In this document: positions 8,344-17,760 of the stretch, piece by piece
Numbering within the stretch: position 1 is the first letter of the stretch
Layout: the number at the start of each line of letters is the position of its first letter
NCBI RefSeq assembly: GCF_001483135.1
Contig: NZ_LNAL01000007.1
Location: forward strand, 248,001-312,000
DNA: 64,000 nucleotides
Origin: Solirubrum puertoriconensis
Lineage (GTDB): Bacteria > Bacteroidota > Bacteroidia > Cytophagales > Hymenobacteraceae
Reading direction: 5' to 3'
The notes under the pieces: model-generated
Told to the model about the DNA's origin: nothing
Database searches by the model: none
The model's input: only the letters and a program-made list of their open reading frames with translations
Made by a program: the position numbers and the translations under genes

Positions 8344-10725
8344 ATGTCTTTCCGCTTTTTCGCCCGCTTGCTGTTTACCCTAAGCGGGCTGCTTGTTTCC
8401 TTATCTGTACTGGCTCAAACCCTAGGTACCCTGCGCGGCAACGTGCGCGATGCCAAGGGGGCCAGCTTGCCAGGTGCCACCGTGCGCCTGCTCAATACCA
8501 ACCTAGGCGCGGCTACTGATGGCAGCGGCACCTACGAAATTGCCAACGTACCCGCTGGCCAGTACACGCTGGCTGTAACTGCTGTAGGCTACACCGCTAC
8601 CCAACAGCAGGTGCAAGTGCAGGCCGACCAGGTGCAAACCGTGTCTGATGTAGTGCTGGCCGAAAGCCGCGCCGAGCTGGGCGAGGTGATTGTGTCGGCA
8701 AGCCGTCGGGCCGAGCCCATCCGCGAAACGCCCGTTTCGGCCACCATTCTGAACGCCCGCGAAATTCAGCTACAAGCTGCCGCCACGCCCAACAACCTAG
8801 CTGCCGTAGTTGGCAATGCCGTGCCAGGCCTGGGCCTCACTACCAACCAAACCGGCAACGTAGGCCAAACCCTGCGCGGCCGCAACGTATTGGTGCTCAT
8901 CGATGGTATTCCGCAAAGTACTCCGTTGCGCGCCGGTGGCCGCGACATCCGCACCATCGACCCCACAGTGATTGAGCGGGTTGAGGTAATTAAAGGGGCC
9001 ACGGCCATTTTCGGCAACGGTGCCGATGGCGGCCTCATCAACTACATTACCAAGCGTCCGGTGGCCGGCCAGAAGTTTGGCGGGATGACGACCCTAGGTG
9101 TAAACGGCAACGTGGCACACCCGAGCAACTCGCTGGGCTACCGTGCTATGCAGCAGTTCTATGGCAAGCCCGGCAACTTCGACTACGTGGTTAGCGGCAC
9201 CTTCGATCAGAGCGGCGTGTACAAGGACGCTCGCGGTGAGGTGATTTCGCCCCGCTACGGCCTCGGCGAAACCAAAACCTACAACGGCTTTGGCAAGCTG
9301 GGCTACGATGTAAACGAAAAGAACCGCTTGGAGCTGATGTACAACTACTTCAGCTCGCGCCAGAACTCCGATTACGTACTGCGCACTGGCAAATATGGCC
9401 AGTACCCCACCATTGGCGTGAAGGGCGACCGAGGCGGGGTTGATGAGGGTACCCGCCACAACCACAACGCCTACCTAACCTACCGCGGCCAGGAAGTGCT
9501 GCCGCTGCGCAGCAGCGTGGAGGTAACCGGCTACTGGCAGGATTTCCGCACCGTCTACGACGCCGAGCCTACGTTCTTCGAAGGGGGTGGGCAGTCCGAA
9601 ATCAACTCCAACAAGCTGGGTTTGCGCCTGAACCTGAACACGCCCATCCTGACGGGCGACCGGTTTAACGCCGATGTAACCTACGGCCTCGATTTGCTCG
9701 GCGACGAAACCGTGCAGAACCTCGTGGACGGCCGCCTCTGGACGCCGCGCATGCAAATGCGCAACCTGGCGCCCTACGCCCAGCTGCGCGCCACTTTGCT
9801 TGAGCACTTTATCCTGAAGGGCGGCGCCCGCGTAGAGAACATTCGCGTGGAGGTACCCGACTACACCACGCTGCGCACCCAAAGCGGCAACACCTACGTG
9901 GGCGGTGTGGCAGTACAAGGCGGTACGCTTAAGTACAATACCACCGTGTACAACGCCGGCCTGCGCTACGCCCGGTATAAGTGGCTGAACCCCTTCGTGA
10001 GCTACTCCGAGGGCTTCTCGCTCTACGAGCTGGGCCGCACGCTGCGCACGGCGCGTGCCAACACCTTGTCGCTGCTCGAAACCGAAGCCATTGTGGTGCG
10101 CAACTACGAGGCCGGCGCCAGCAGTGAACTGGGCCCGCTGACGCTGAGTGGTGTGTACTTCGTGAGCAAATCCGACCTAGGCGCCAACCTCGTCGACCAA
10201 GGCAACGGCATTCTGGTGCCGCAGCGCGCCCCCGAGCGCGTGTGGGGCTACGAGCTAACGGCCGACTTCGCCCCGCTGAAAACCCTGAGCTTAGGTGGTT
10301 CGTGGTCGTGGGTGGAAGGCCGGGCTACGCTTACCTCGCGCGTAAACGGCCAGGATGTGCAGCAAGGCGTGTGGCTGAACGGCAACCGCATTGCGCCGCC
10401 CAAAGCCACGGCTTACGTGCGCTACCAACCCATCGAGCCCCTGAGCCTGGCCCTGAACTACGTGTATTCCGGCACCCGCACGCGCTTCAATGCCAATTCC
10501 CGCACCGGCGCCTACGCTTCGGGCGAGGGCCCGGTGAACTCGTTTGGCCTGGTCAACTTCACCTCGACGTACAGCTTCACCGAAAAGCTACGCCTCACCT
10601 TGGGTGTGGAGAACCTGCTGAACAACGTGTACTACGCACCCATTGCGCAGTTCAACGGCACCGATGCCAACTACACCCGCGGCAACGGCGCCCGTTTCAA
10701 CCTCACGGCCGGCTATTCTTTCTAA
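8344..10725 (+). CDS. TonB-dependent receptor (siderophore/metal-type)
   Basis: 793 residues from ATG 8344. A signal peptide (FFARLLFTLSGLLVSLSVLAQ) is followed by a CarboxypepD_reg-like beta-sandwich (about 25-105, LRGNVRDAKGASLPGATV), a TonB-box-like GEVIVSASR, a plug domain (VGNAVPGLGLTTNQTG, LRGRNVLVLIDGIPQSTPLR, IERVEVIKGATAIFGNGADGG) and a 22-strand-type barrel ending in aromatic F (FNLTAGYSF), the usual outer membrane insertion signal. The closest resemblance is to ferric-siderophore receptors of the FhuA/FecA kind. The PepSY-domain gene 180 nt downstream supports iron-siderophore import, with the PepSY protein helping with reduction at the inner membrane. The actual ligand cannot be read from sequence. 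Confidence 0.88.
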   Translation: MSFRFFARLLFTLSGLLVSLSVLAQTLGTLRGNVRDAKGASLPGATVRLLNTNLGAATDGSGTYEIANVPAGQYTLAVTAVGYTATQQQVQVQADQVQTVSDVVLAESRAELGEVIVSASRRAEPIRETPVSATILNAREIQLQAAATPNNLAAVVGNAVPGLGLTTNQTGNVGQTLRGRNVLVLIDGIPQSTPLRAGGRDIRTIDPTVIERVEVIKGATAIFGNGADGGLINYITKRPVAGQKFGGMTTLGVNGNVAHPSNSLGYRAMQQFYGKPGNFDYVVSGTFDQSGVYKDARGEVISPRYGLGETKTYNGFGKLGYDVNEKNRLELMYNYFSSRQNSDYVLRTGKYGQYPTIGVKGDRGGVDEGTRHNHNAYLTYRGQEVLPLRSSVEVTGYWQDFRTVYDAEPTFFEGGGQSEINSNKLGLRLNLNTPILTGDRFNADVTYGLDLLGDETVQNLVDGRLWTPRMQMRNLAPYAQLRATLLEHFILKGGARVENIRVEVPDYTTLRTQSGNTYVGGVAVQGGTLKYNTTVYNAGLRYARYKWLNPFVSYSEGFSLYELGRTLRTARANTLSLLETEAIVVRNYEAGASSELGPLTLSGVYFVSKSDLGANLVDQGNGILVPQRAPERVWGYELTADFAPLKTLSLGGSWSWVEGRATLTSRVNGQDVQQGVWLNGNRIAPPKATAYVRYQPIEPLSLALNYVYSGTRTRFNANSRTGAYASGEGPVNSFGLVNFTSTYSFTEKLRLTLGVENLLNNVYYAPIAQFNGTDANYTRGNGARFNLTAGYSF

Positions 10726-10903
10726 CCCTCCGAACTGCTTTCGGGCATCCTTCTTTCCGCTCTGGTGTTCGCTCAGCCAAGGCCTGGTTGCCGACTTTGA
10801 TTTGGTACCTAGGTGAGTGAATGGCATCAGCAAAACCTGCCAACCGGGCCGCGACTGGGCGAGCACCTAGGCGGAACAAGGAACACCCCGAACGCTCTTG
10901 TAT

Positions 10904-12013
10904 ATGAACCTTAAGCGCCGCCTCTTTACCCTGCACTCTTGGTTGGGGCTCATTTGCGGAGCCTTTATCCTGGTGTTCTTCTTCACGGGCTCCCTTATGG
11001 TGTTCCGCGAGGAGCTGAACAAGCAGCTGCACCCCGAGCTGTTTCGGGTGGCAGTAGGGGAGCGGCGCCTCGGTTACGACGAGCTGTACCGAAGGGCCAA
11101 AGCCGCCGAGCCAGCAGCGCAGTTCTACTCGTTCCGGTACATACCTCAAGCCCCCGACGAGTCGCTCGAAATCCGCATCTACGAAAAGCAGGAGCCCGGC
11201 CGCTTGTTCATCAACCCCTACACGGGGCAAGTGCTGGGCAAATCGTTCGGGTCGTTTACCGATCAGCTCATCATTCTGCACTACAGCTTCTTTATCGGCA
11301 AGCTGGGTGAGGCGTTGGCGGGCGTTTTGGCCATTGCCTTGCTGGGTTCGGTGCTCACGGGCTTTGTGGTGTACCGCAAGCACTTGCTTCATGCCTTGCT
11401 GTTTCGTACTACCATTCGTTGGAAAAACTGGCGCACCGCATCCTCGGGCCTGCACCGCGTGCTGGGCTCGTGGGCCTTGCTATTCAATGTGGTGCTTGCC
11501 GGCAGCGGCCTCTGGATGAGCTGGGATGCTTTCGATCTGAAGAAGATTTTCGCCGACGATAAGGATAAGAAGGAAAAAGCCCTGCCTGCTGTGGCTGCTA
11601 ATATTGATGCGCTTATTGCCGAAGCGCAACGCTTGGAGCCCGGTCTGGAGTTGGTACGGGTAAACTTCCCCCGCAAGCCCGATGCGCCCGTTACGGTGCT
11701 TGGCCGCGCCCCCGGCAGCGCCTGGATTTGGGGCCGCACCGCCAGCAAGGTGGAGTTCCGTAACCAAGCCGGCGTGGTGCAGGTGAAGAAGGTGTTTCGC
11801 GAGCAGGACTTAGGCCCCGCCGAACGCTTCGACTTTGCCCTGCGCACCTTGCATTTTGGACAATACGGCGGCTTAACCGTCAAAATCATTTACAGCCTGC
11901 TGGCCCTCAGCAGCGCGGTTATTACCATCACGGGCTTTATGCTGTGGTGGCGCCGGCTGCGGCCGGCTAAGCGTTCGGCGCCGGTGCGGCGTTCGGTGGC
12001 CGTCTCGGCCTGA
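10904..12013 (+). CDS. PepSY-associated transmembrane protein
   Basis: 369 residues from ATG 10904 (a TTG two codons earlier is less likely). The N-terminus LKRRLFTLHSWLGLICGAF with a His in the first membrane helix is the hallmark of the PepSY_TM family. Further membrane helices lie near residues 140-165, 195-215 and 325-350; periplasmic PepSY-like segments lie between them. Members in siderophore loci are thought to be inner membrane (often haem-binding) reductases that release iron from siderophores. It follows the TonB receptor on the same strand and precedes a small Cys-rich gene, so the three probably share a transcript. Confidence 0.85.
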   Translation: MNLKRRLFTLHSWLGLICGAFILVFFFTGSLMVFREELNKQLHPELFRVAVGERRLGYDELYRRAKAAEPAAQFYSFRYIPQAPDESLEIRIYEKQEPGRLFINPYTGQVLGKSFGSFTDQLIILHYSFFIGKLGEALAGVLAIALLGSVLTGFVVYRKHLLHALLFRTTIRWKNWRTASSGLHRVLGSWALLFNVVLAGSGLWMSWDAFDLKKIFADDKDKKEKALPAVAANIDALIAEAQRLEPGLELVRVNFPRKPDAPVTVLGRAPGSAWIWGRTASKVEFRNQAGVVQVKKVFREQDLGPAERFDFALRTLHFGQYGGLTVKIIYSLLALSSAVITITGFMLWWRRLRPAKRSAPVRRSVAVSA

Positions 12014-12052
12014 TCCTCATTCTTGCTACGCGTTTACACTCGCTGATTAGGT

Positions 12053-12382
12053 ATGGCGCAGCTACTTCACCACAACACCTTTGGCTACACGGCTCGCTGC
12101 CCGCGGGCAGCTGGTTTCGTGCACCTGTGCTTCGGCAACCTAGGGCTGGCACTTACCCCCGCCGAGCTGGCCGATTTTCGCACGCGCATTGCCAGCACCT
12201 ACCGGCAGTGCACCACCGGCTCGCGCCCCTGCGACCTTGATGCGCGATGCATTGCCGTGCCCACGCCCGCCACGCGCATGGCCATGGTATTTACCCTAAC
12301 CGAGCTAGCGCAACTGGTGGAGCTGCTCGATTGCACGGCGCTGTTTCTGGAAGCCGAGGAGCTGCTGAAAGGCGAAGCTTAG
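12053..12382 (+). CDS. Small Cys-containing protein of unknown function (possibly DUF6686-like)
   Basis: 109 residues, starting at an ATG 40 nt after the PepSY gene. It contains five Cys, including YTARCPRAAGFVHLCFGNL and CDLDARC, then an amphipathic helical C-terminus (TELAQLVELLDCTALFLEAEELL). There is no signal peptide or membrane segment, so it should be cytosolic. It resembles from memory the small Bacteroidota family DUF6686, but this is not certain. Placement suggests a role linked to the receptor/PepSY pair. Its last four bases overlap the 3-prime end of the convergent amidotransferase gene. Confidence 0.6.
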   Translation: MAQLLHHNTFGYTARCPRAAGFVHLCFGNLGLALTPAELADFRTRIASTYRQCTTGSRPCDLDARCIAVPTPATRMAMVFTLTELAQLVELLDCTALFLEAEELLKGEA

Positions 12383-13083
12383 GCCTCCTGCTGATGCGCC
12401 AGCGCATCGAGCAAGCCGAACAAAAACGCTTGGCTTTGCCCTAGATGCTCCATGCCGGCACGAAGCTCGGCAGCCGTTTGCACGTAAGGCCCTGGCACCA
12501 GCTCGTGCCCGTCGTGCCGAATCATCTGCTCCAGAATATCGGCCGTCATTTCGGGGTGGAACTGTAGGCCGACTACCCGCGTGCCGTACACAAAGCCCTG
12601 TTGTTGGCACGCCTCCGACGCACCTAGGGGTTCGGCACCTGTTGGCAGAGCAAAGGTGTCGCCGTGCCAGTGCAGAAACGTAGCCTGCCCGCCTGCGTGG
12701 GCAAACAGCGGGTGCTGTTGAGCCGCCTCCGAGAACCGTACCGGATAAAAGCCAATCTCGGGCAGGTGGTTCTGCGTCACCGCAGCTCCCAAGGCATTGG
12801 CTACTAGCTGGGCACCTAGGCAAATGCCAAGCACCGTTTTGCCAGCCACTATAGCTTGGCCAATGAACGCCTTCTCGGGCGCCAACCACGCCAGCCGTTC
12901 GTCGTCGTGCACGCTCATGGCACCGCCTAGCACCACCAGCCAGTCAACCTCGGCCAACGGGGGCAACTGCGGGGCTGGCTCATCGAAACGGGTGACGCTG
13001 AGCTGATGGCCGCGCTGCCGTGCCCAATCAGTAATCAGCCCCGGCGTTTCGAAGCTGATGTGTTGAAAGCAGTGAATGCGCAT
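12379..13083 (-). CDS. Type 1 (class I) glutamine amidotransferase-like protein
   Basis: 234 residues. The class I GATase fold is shown by VDWLVVLGGAMSVHDDE, the nucleophile elbow GICLGAQLVANALG (Cys about 96) and the catalytic His in LQFHPEMTADIL (about 176-180), with Glu two residues on. It is a stand-alone domain of the GuaA-N-terminal type, as in the YfeJ-like group; the acceptor substrate is unknown. It lies 3 nt downstream of the secreted-protein gene at 13087 on the same strand and converges on the small gene at 12053. Confidence 0.82.
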   Translation of the reverse strand: MRIHCFQHISFETPGLITDWARQRGHQLSVTRFDEPAPQLPPLAEVDWLVVLGGAMSVHDDERLAWLAPEKAFIGQAIVAGKTVLGICLGAQLVANALGAAVTQNHLPEIGFYPVRFSEAAQQHPLFAHAGGQATFLHWHGDTFALPTGAEPLGASEACQQQGFVYGTRVVGLQFHPEMTADILEQMIRHDGHELVPGPYVQTAAELRAGMEHLGQSQAFLFGLLDALAHQQEA

Positions 13084-13086
13084 GGG

Positions 13087-13845
13087 CTACTTCAGGTCCT
13101 CGTGCTCGAGGTAGAGGCTTCCGCTAGCCCGCAACGCGGCCTTGCGGCCCGCAACTTCGCCGGTAATTGTAGCCGGGGTCGTGATTGGCTCTGCGCTGGC
13201 TGCCAAACGGGGTTGGGTGAGTACCAAGCTGCCTTGCTGCGCCAGTTGCTTGCGGGTACGGGCATCGGGCAGGCTCACGCGCAATACTTGGTCGAAGTTG
13301 GGCCGGGCGCCGATGCGGTGCACCAGGAACTGCTCCTGCTCGTTGCCTACCAACACGTACTCGGCCTTGGTTTCGGGGTCGGGATTGGCTTGTAGCTGCT
13401 TGGCGTAAAGTACCTTGGCAATGCGCACCGTTACGCCGCCGGCAATAGGAGTGCCGCCCCGCTCGAAATGCCCCCGGTACAGCGTAGCCTTAAACGGCCG
13501 CGGCTGCTGCAGCATGGCCGGCAGCACAAACTTCTCCGGCTCCAGGGTATACACCTGCTCGTCGGGGAATTTGCGGCGGCTGGTAGTGTACGCCGCGCGC
13601 GCCGAGTCGCTCAGGATAATTTCCAGCAGCACCTGGTAGTCGTGCGGGCTGTGAAACATGGGCAGGTGCGAGGCATACACCCGGCCGGTACCAAAAACCA
13701 GCATGCCGTGTACGCCGGGGCGGTCGGGGGTGCTAAGCGGAGCGGGGGAGTGTTGGCTGTGCTGCGCGTGGGCAGTAGCCTGTACGAACAGGAGCGCTGC
13801 GGCCAGAGCTACACAGTGCTTCACCCGGCGAAGGGTAGTAACCAT
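13087..13845 (-). CDS. Secreted protein of unknown function
   Basis: 252 residues from ATG 13845. A Sec signal peptide (VKHCVALAAALLFVQATAHAQ) is followed by His-rich HSQHSPAP, then a beta-rich body including GMLVFGTGRVYASHLPMFHSPHDYQV, repeated strands and LVGNEQEQFLVHRIGARPNFDQVL. I do not recognise the family. The His-rich start and HLPMFHSPHDYQ suggest possible metal contact. The amidotransferase gene follows after 3 nt, so they form one operon driven from the box at 13894. Confidence 0.6.
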   Translation of the reverse strand: MVTTLRRVKHCVALAAALLFVQATAHAQHSQHSPAPLSTPDRPGVHGMLVFGTGRVYASHLPMFHSPHDYQVLLEIILSDSARAAYTTSRRKFPDEQVYTLEPEKFVLPAMLQQPRPFKATLYRGHFERGGTPIAGGVTVRIAKVLYAKQLQANPDPETKAEYVLVGNEQEQFLVHRIGARPNFDQVLRVSLPDARTRKQLAQQGSLVLTQPRLAASAEPITTPATITGEVAGRKAALRASGSLYLEHEDLK

Positions 13846-13893
13846 TTGTCAGAGGTAGACAAAAAGGGGGATTGCCAATACGCGGCACCAAAG

Positions 13894-13901
13894 CAAAGAT
13901 A
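13894..13901 (-). promoter_or_regulatory. -7 box for the 13087-13845 gene
   Basis: TATCTTTG on the minus strand, 49 nt upstream of the ATG. No convincing -33 TTG is visible at the right distance. The remaining intergenic stretch up to 14232 holds only the guaA hairpin and one CCTAGG. Confidence 0.45.
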
Positions 13902-14162
13902 AGGTTTGTATGGATTTGCCTGCATTTCATAATGCACTTGTAAACGGTCCTGTACGCTCAGCCCGCTCATAGAGAGAAGTTAAAGCAGTCGTCAGCAACG
14001 ACACCGTTCAACGATTGCGGCGACTGCGGCTAACGCCTTCGCCGCCGCGCCCTAGGTGCTTATGGTAGCAAACGGCAAGCAGAGCACATCATTAGCCCGG
14101 ACATCCACTGATGACAGCGTTGCCTGCAGTAGTCGGTTACGCATCAACGAGGAACAGGACAC

Positions 14163-14204
14163 AATCAAGAAGCCGCCCCAGAGAACTAGGGCGGCTTCTT
14201 GATT
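14163..14204 (-). terminator. Terminator hairpin of guaA
   Basis: A 16-bp perfect stem (AATCAAGAAGCCGCCC 14163-14178 with 14189-14204) and a 10-nt loop, about 30 nt past the guaA stop. Read leftward, the stem ends in CTTGATT rather than a T-run. Confidence 0.65.
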
Positions 14205-14232
14205 CATTAACTCACAATTTCCTAAACTGAGC

Positions 14233-15765
14233 TTATTCCCACTCGATGGTTGCTGGCGGCTTCGACGAAATGTCGTACACCACGCGGTTGATGCCGCGCA
14301 CCTGGTTGATGATGCGGTTCGATACATCAGCCAAGAACTCATAGGGCAGGTGCGCCCAGTCGGCCGTCATGCCATCAACGCTGGTAACGGCACGTAGGGC
14401 CACCACCTGCTCGTAGGTGCGCTCATCGCCCATTACGCCCACGCTCTGGATAGGCAGCAGAATAGTACCGGCTTGCCACACCTTGTCGTAAAGGCCGGTT
14501 CGGTGCAGCGCGTCGATGAAGATGGCGTCGGCTTCTTGCAGCAGGCGTACCTTCTCGGGCGTAATGTCGCCCAGAATACGGATGCCCAAGCCCGGGCCGG
14601 GGAAGGGGTGCCGGTGTAAAATGTTGTGCGGCAGACCTAGGGTGTCGCCCACTTCGCGCACCTCGTCTTTGAACAGCATGCGCAGCGGCTCCACCACTTT
14701 AAGGTGCATTCGCTCTGGCAAGCCGCCTACATTGTGGTGGCTCTTGATAGTAACGGCCGGGCCTTTTACCGATACCGACTCAATCACATCGGGGTAAATA
14801 GTGCCTTGGGCCAACCACTTGGCGCCTTCTACTTTGTGCGCCTCGCGGTCAAACACCTCAATAAAGGTGCGGCCAATGGCTTTGCGCTTGTGTTCGGGGT
14901 CGGTGAGGCCTCGGAGCGCAGCGTAAAACTCTTCCGAAGCATCTACGCCCGTTACGTTCAGGCCCAGACCTTGGTAGGAGTGGAGCACGCTCTCAAACTC
15001 CTCTTTCCGCAGCAAGCCGTTGTTCACGAAGATACCGTGCAGGCGCGGACCGATAGCGCGGTGCAACAGCAGCGCCGCCACCGACGAATCGACTCCGCCC
15101 GAAAGACCTAGGATTACCTGGTCGTCGGGGCCAATGGTTTGCTGCAGCGCAGCCACGGCGCCATCCACGAAGTGCTCCGGCGTCCAGTCCTGGGCGCAAC
15201 GGCAAATGTTCACCACAAAGTTGGCCAGCAACAGCTTGCCCTGGGTGGAGTGCGTTACCTCGGGGTGAAACTGAATGCCGTAGGTGGGCTGATTATCGAT
15301 CTGGAAAGCGGCCACCCGCACCTCGGGCGTGCTGGCAATAACGTGGTAGTTATTGGGCAGCGTCTTAATCGTGTCGCCGTGCGACATCCAGACCTGCGAG
15401 TTGAGGCTTATGCCGTGCATGAGCGGGTTCTCGTCGCGCAGGTCGGAGAGGCGTGCCCGCCCGTACTCCCGAATGGTAGCCGGCAGCACCTCGCCGCCGG
15501 CTTGGTGGGCCAGCAGCTGTGCCCCGTAGCACACGCCCAGCACCGGCACCTTGCCTAGGTACTTGCTGAGGTCGGGGTTGGGAGCTTCGGGGTCGCGCAC
15601 CGAGCAGGGGGAGCCCGAAAGCACAACGCCCCGGATGTCCTCAGTGAGGTCCGGGGCGTGCGTGAAGGGGTGGATTTCGCAGAAGACGTTCAGCTCGCGG
15701 ATGCGCCGCGCTATCAGCTGCGTGTACTGCGACCCGAAATCAAGGATCAAAATCTGTTGAGGCAT
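14233..15765 (-). CDS. guaA: GMP synthase (glutamine-hydrolysing)
   Basis: 510 residues from ATG 15765; the in-frame TTG at 15771 overlaps the -7 box. An N-terminal class I amidotransferase ([20 protein letters not shown], nucleophile [18 protein letters not shown]) precedes the ATP-pyrophosphatase domain with the PP-loop [21 protein letters not shown], and the C-terminal dimerisation domain ends with the conserved [18 protein letters not shown]. It converts XMP to GMP using glutamine and ATP. The length is normal. The gene is monocistronic with its own promoter, whose predicted transcription start falls at the initiation codon, and its own terminator. Confidence 0.97.
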   Translation of the reverse strand: MPQQILILDFGSQYTQLIARRIRELNVFCEIHPFTHAPDLTEDIRGVVLSGSPCSVRDPEAPNPDLSKYLGKVPVLGVCYGAQLLAHQAGGEVLPATIREYGRARLSDLRDENPLMHGISLNSQVWMSHGDTIKTLPNNYHVIASTPEVRVAAFQIDNQPTYGIQFHPEVTHSTQGKLLLANFVVNICRCAQDWTPEHFVDGAVAALQQTIGPDDQVILGLSGGVDSSVAALLLHRAIGPRLHGIFVNNGLLRKEEFESVLHSYQGLGLNVTGVDASEEFYAALRGLTDPEHKRKAIGRTFIEVFDREAHKVEGAKWLAQGTIYPDVIESVSVKGPAVTIKSHHNVGGLPERMHLKVVEPLRMLFKDEVREVGDTLGLPHNILHRHPFPGPGLGIRILGDITPEKVRLLQEADAIFIDALHRTGLYDKVWQAGTILLPIQSVGVMGDERTYEQVVALRAVTSVDGMTADWAHLPYEFLADVSNRIINQVRGINRVVYDISSKPPATIEWE

Positions 15766-15768
15766 GGG

Positions 15769-15800
15769 CAAAGGTAGGATGCCAGAGCCGAGCTATCCAA
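15769..15800 (-). promoter_or_regulatory. guaA promoter, apparently giving a leaderless transcript
   Basis: On the minus strand TTGG (15797-15800), a 20-nt spacer, then TACCTTTG (15769-15776), only 3 nt before ATG. The identical architecture at the SRP RNA gene places the RNA 5-prime end 5 nt after the last G, which here is the start codon itself. Confidence 0.7.
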
Positions 15801-16010
15801 CCCCTAGGTGCTAAGCCTGCCGCAAAACGAACTAGCAAACGCCAGCAAGTGGGTGGGCGCTTTAGCTATATAGTACCAAATTAGGATAGTGCCAATGGCT
15901 TGTTTTAATTTATTGATAAACAGCTGGTAAATGCGGTTTATTGGTTGCATGATGAAAGCAGAATTAGTTTTTTTACAGAATACCCCGAACTCCGCTTTAC
16001 CACCTGTTGC

Positions 16011-16736
16011 TTGAAAAAACTTCTACTTCTGCTTCTTTGCCTGCCAGCGTTTTCCGAGGCGCAAACACTGCCCGATAGTTCTGCCACGGCCACCTCGCCG
16101 AAGTGGCAAGGCGGTATGCTCATCGGCCACGATTTGTTTCGCGTCACCAACCCCGAGCCGGGCTTTGTGGTAGGCCAGTACCAGATAATTCCGCGGCTTA
16201 CTACCCCTTCGGCGGGTTTCCGGATTGGGTTTTGGGCGCGCCACAACTTTGGCGGCCCCGAGCGTCGCTGGTTTGTGCAGCCCGAGTTCACGTACTCGCG
16301 CAGCCAAAGCTGGCACCACATCAACAACACCGCCAAGCAGCCCTCGAACAATGATTTCTGGTCGATGTCATCGGCGCAGGATTGGCAGCGCCTGAACGTA
16401 GCCGTGCCCGTGGGTTACCGCCTAGGTAAGCGGCTGCGCGTGCTTGGTGGTGTTGCTTATGCCCTGCGCATCCCAACTGGCTACGAGCGGGCCGAGCAGG
16501 ACTACGAAACCCGCATCGTGAGTAGCATTAACCGGAGCATGCGCCGGCAGGGCTTTGCCTTGCAAGCGGGCCTGGGCTACGATGTGGGCAGGGTGTTGCT
16601 GACTGCGCGCTACGAACGCGGGCTCACCAAAGCCGCTACCAAAATTAATCTGGATGGGCGGGAGTACAACTTCGTGCACTACGTGAGCCAGTTGAGCTTT
16701 GGAATGGCCCTGCGGCTGCTTCCGTTTAAGCCCTAA
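16011..16736 (+). CDS. Outer membrane beta-barrel protein
   Basis: 241 residues using TTG 16011, which places a textbook signal peptide at the N-terminus (KKLLLLLLCLPAFSEAQ). No ATG or GTG precedes the signal in frame; an open extension back to TTG 15945 is possible but would bury the signal. The mature part has alternating strands (GFRIGFWARHNF, WFVQPEFTYSRS, LNVAVPVGYRLGKRLRVLGGVAYAL, GLGYDVGRVLLTARYERGL, SQLSFGMALRLLPF), typical of the PorT/OmpW-like small barrels of Bacteroidota. Function is unknown. The TTG start and A/T-rich upstream region are the only oddities. Confidence 0.65.
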   Translation: MKKLLLLLLCLPAFSEAQTLPDSSATATSPKWQGGMLIGHDLFRVTNPEPGFVVGQYQIIPRLTTPSAGFRIGFWARHNFGGPERRWFVQPEFTYSRSQSWHHINNTAKQPSNNDFWSMSSAQDWQRLNVAVPVGYRLGKRLRVLGGVAYALRIPTGYERAEQDYETRIVSSINRSMRRQGFALQAGLGYDVGRVLLTARYERGLTKAATKINLDGREYNFVHYVSQLSFGMALRLLPFKP

Positions 16737-16769
16737 TAGCAGCAAAAAAGCAGAAAAAACGCGCTGGGC

Positions 16770-16801
16770 TTGCAAATCCGCGGCTAGGCGTGTTACCTTT
16801 G
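16770..16801 (+). promoter_or_regulatory. Promoter of the SRP RNA gene
   Basis: TTGC (16770-16773), a 20-nt spacer, and TACCTTTG (16794-16801). The conserved RNA 5-prime end (GGCGAA at 16806) follows 4 nt later, which calibrates start-site predictions elsewhere in this window. Confidence 0.75.
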
Positions 16802-16805
16802 CAAC

Positions 16806-16902
16806 GGCGAATCAGTACGACCAGCTCCTGCTGAACTCCCCCAGGACCGGAAGGTAGCAAGGGTAGGTGGTTGAGCGGTGCGATACTGGTTCGCTTTTTT
16901 TT
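16806..16902 (+). ncRNA. ffs: Signal recognition particle RNA, small bacterial type
   Basis: The apical domain IV is diagnostic: CAGGACCGGAAGGTAGCAAGGG at 16842-16863 carries the GGAAG tetraloop side and the asymmetric internal loop bound by Ffh. The ends pair: GCGAA-CAGTA (16807 onward) with TACTGG-TTCGC (16884-16894), followed by an eight-T run as terminator. The RNA is about 90 nt, similar to E. coli 4.5S. It pairs functionally with Ffh, encoded at 44506-45846. Confidence 0.93.
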
Positions 16903-17003
16903 GTGCCTGCCCCAACTAGCCGAGGCGAAGGTTCGTTTCCTTCGCCGCCAACAAACGGTTAGCTTTGGGGCATCTTTTGTTTTAGGGCTTTAAGCTTTTT
17001 CGA

Positions 17004-17660
17004 ATGAAGTTTTTCATTGATACCGCCAACCTGAAGGACATTCAGGAAGCTGTGGAGCTGGGCGTGCTCGACGGCGTTACTACCAACCCCTCGCTGATGG
17101 CAAAAGAAGGCATCGGCGGCCACGACAACGTAATGGCGCACTACAAGCGCATTTGCGAACTGGTAGACGGCGACGTTTCGGCGGAGGTAATTGGCACCAC
17201 GTACGATGAGATTGTGCGCGAAGGCGAGGCCCTGGCTGAACTGCACCCCAACATTGTGGTGAAAGTGCCCATGATTCGGGAAGGGGTAAAGGCTATCAAG
17301 CACTTCTCCGAAAACGGCATCAAAACCAACTGCACGCTCATCTTCTCGGCAGGCCAAGCCTTGCTGGCTGCCAAAGCCGGTGCTACCTACGTGTCGCCTT
17401 TTGTAGGCCGCCTCGACGATATCGGGCACGATGGTTTGCAGCTGATCGAGCAGATCGTGAGCATCTTCGGTAACTACGGCTACCCTACGCAAGTGCTGGC
17501 TGCCTCGCTGCGCCACGTGCCGCACCTTATTCAGTGCGCCGAAATTGGTGCCGACGTGGTTACCTGCCCGCTTAATGTAATTACGGGCCTGCTGAACCAC
17601 CCGCTTACCGACAAAGGCCTGGCTACCTTCCTGGCCGACCACAAACGCGTTAACGCTTAG
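17004..17660 (+). CDS. Transaldolase-like fructose-6-phosphate aldolase (TalC/FSA subfamily)
   Basis: 218 residues, the usual length of the short class I aldolase subfamily. [31 protein letters not shown], the Schiff-base Lys in NIVVKVPM (about residue 85), [29 protein letters not shown] and the C-terminal [12 protein letters not shown] are all family signatures. It catalyses either sedoheptulose-7-P transaldolase or DHA/glyceraldehyde-3-P condensation; distinguishing the two requires active-site Gln/Phe inspection by alignment. A TAGCTTTG box at 16960-16967 gives a leader of about 30 nt. Confidence 0.92.
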   Translation: MKFFIDTANLKDIQEAVELGVLDGVTTNPSLMAKEGIGGHDNVMAHYKRICELVDGDVSAEVIGTTYDEIVREGEALAELHPNIVVKVPMIREGVKAIKHFSENGIKTNCTLIFSAGQALLAAKAGATYVSPFVGRLDDIGHDGLQLIEQIVSIFGNYGYPTQVLAASLRHVPHLIQCAEIGADVVTCPLNVITGLLNHPLTDKGLATFLADHKRVNA

Positions 17661-17668
17661 TTATAGCT

Positions 17669-17754
17669 GAGTTCTGAATGCTGGATTCTGATTCGCGCTT
17701 CGTTTCCTAAACAATAAGCCTGCTTCAGAATTCAGCATTCATCATTCAGAACTC
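17669..17754. repeat. Imperfect inverted repeat between the aldolase gene and the 67-residue gene
   Basis: Left arm 17669-17691 begins GAGTTCTGAATGCTG; right arm 17725-17754 is its reverse complement apart from a 7-nt insertion. The arms are A/T-rich, unlike the flanking genes, and resemble the TTCTGAAT-type dispersed palindromes that occur between genes in many bacteria. It could act as a weak terminator or be a decayed miniature element. Confidence 0.6.
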
Positions 17755-17760
17755 CGAAGG

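Noticed and set aside
10703-11455. Leftward open frame of 250 codons
   Set aside because: Opposite the PepSY gene, and contains no recognisable domain.
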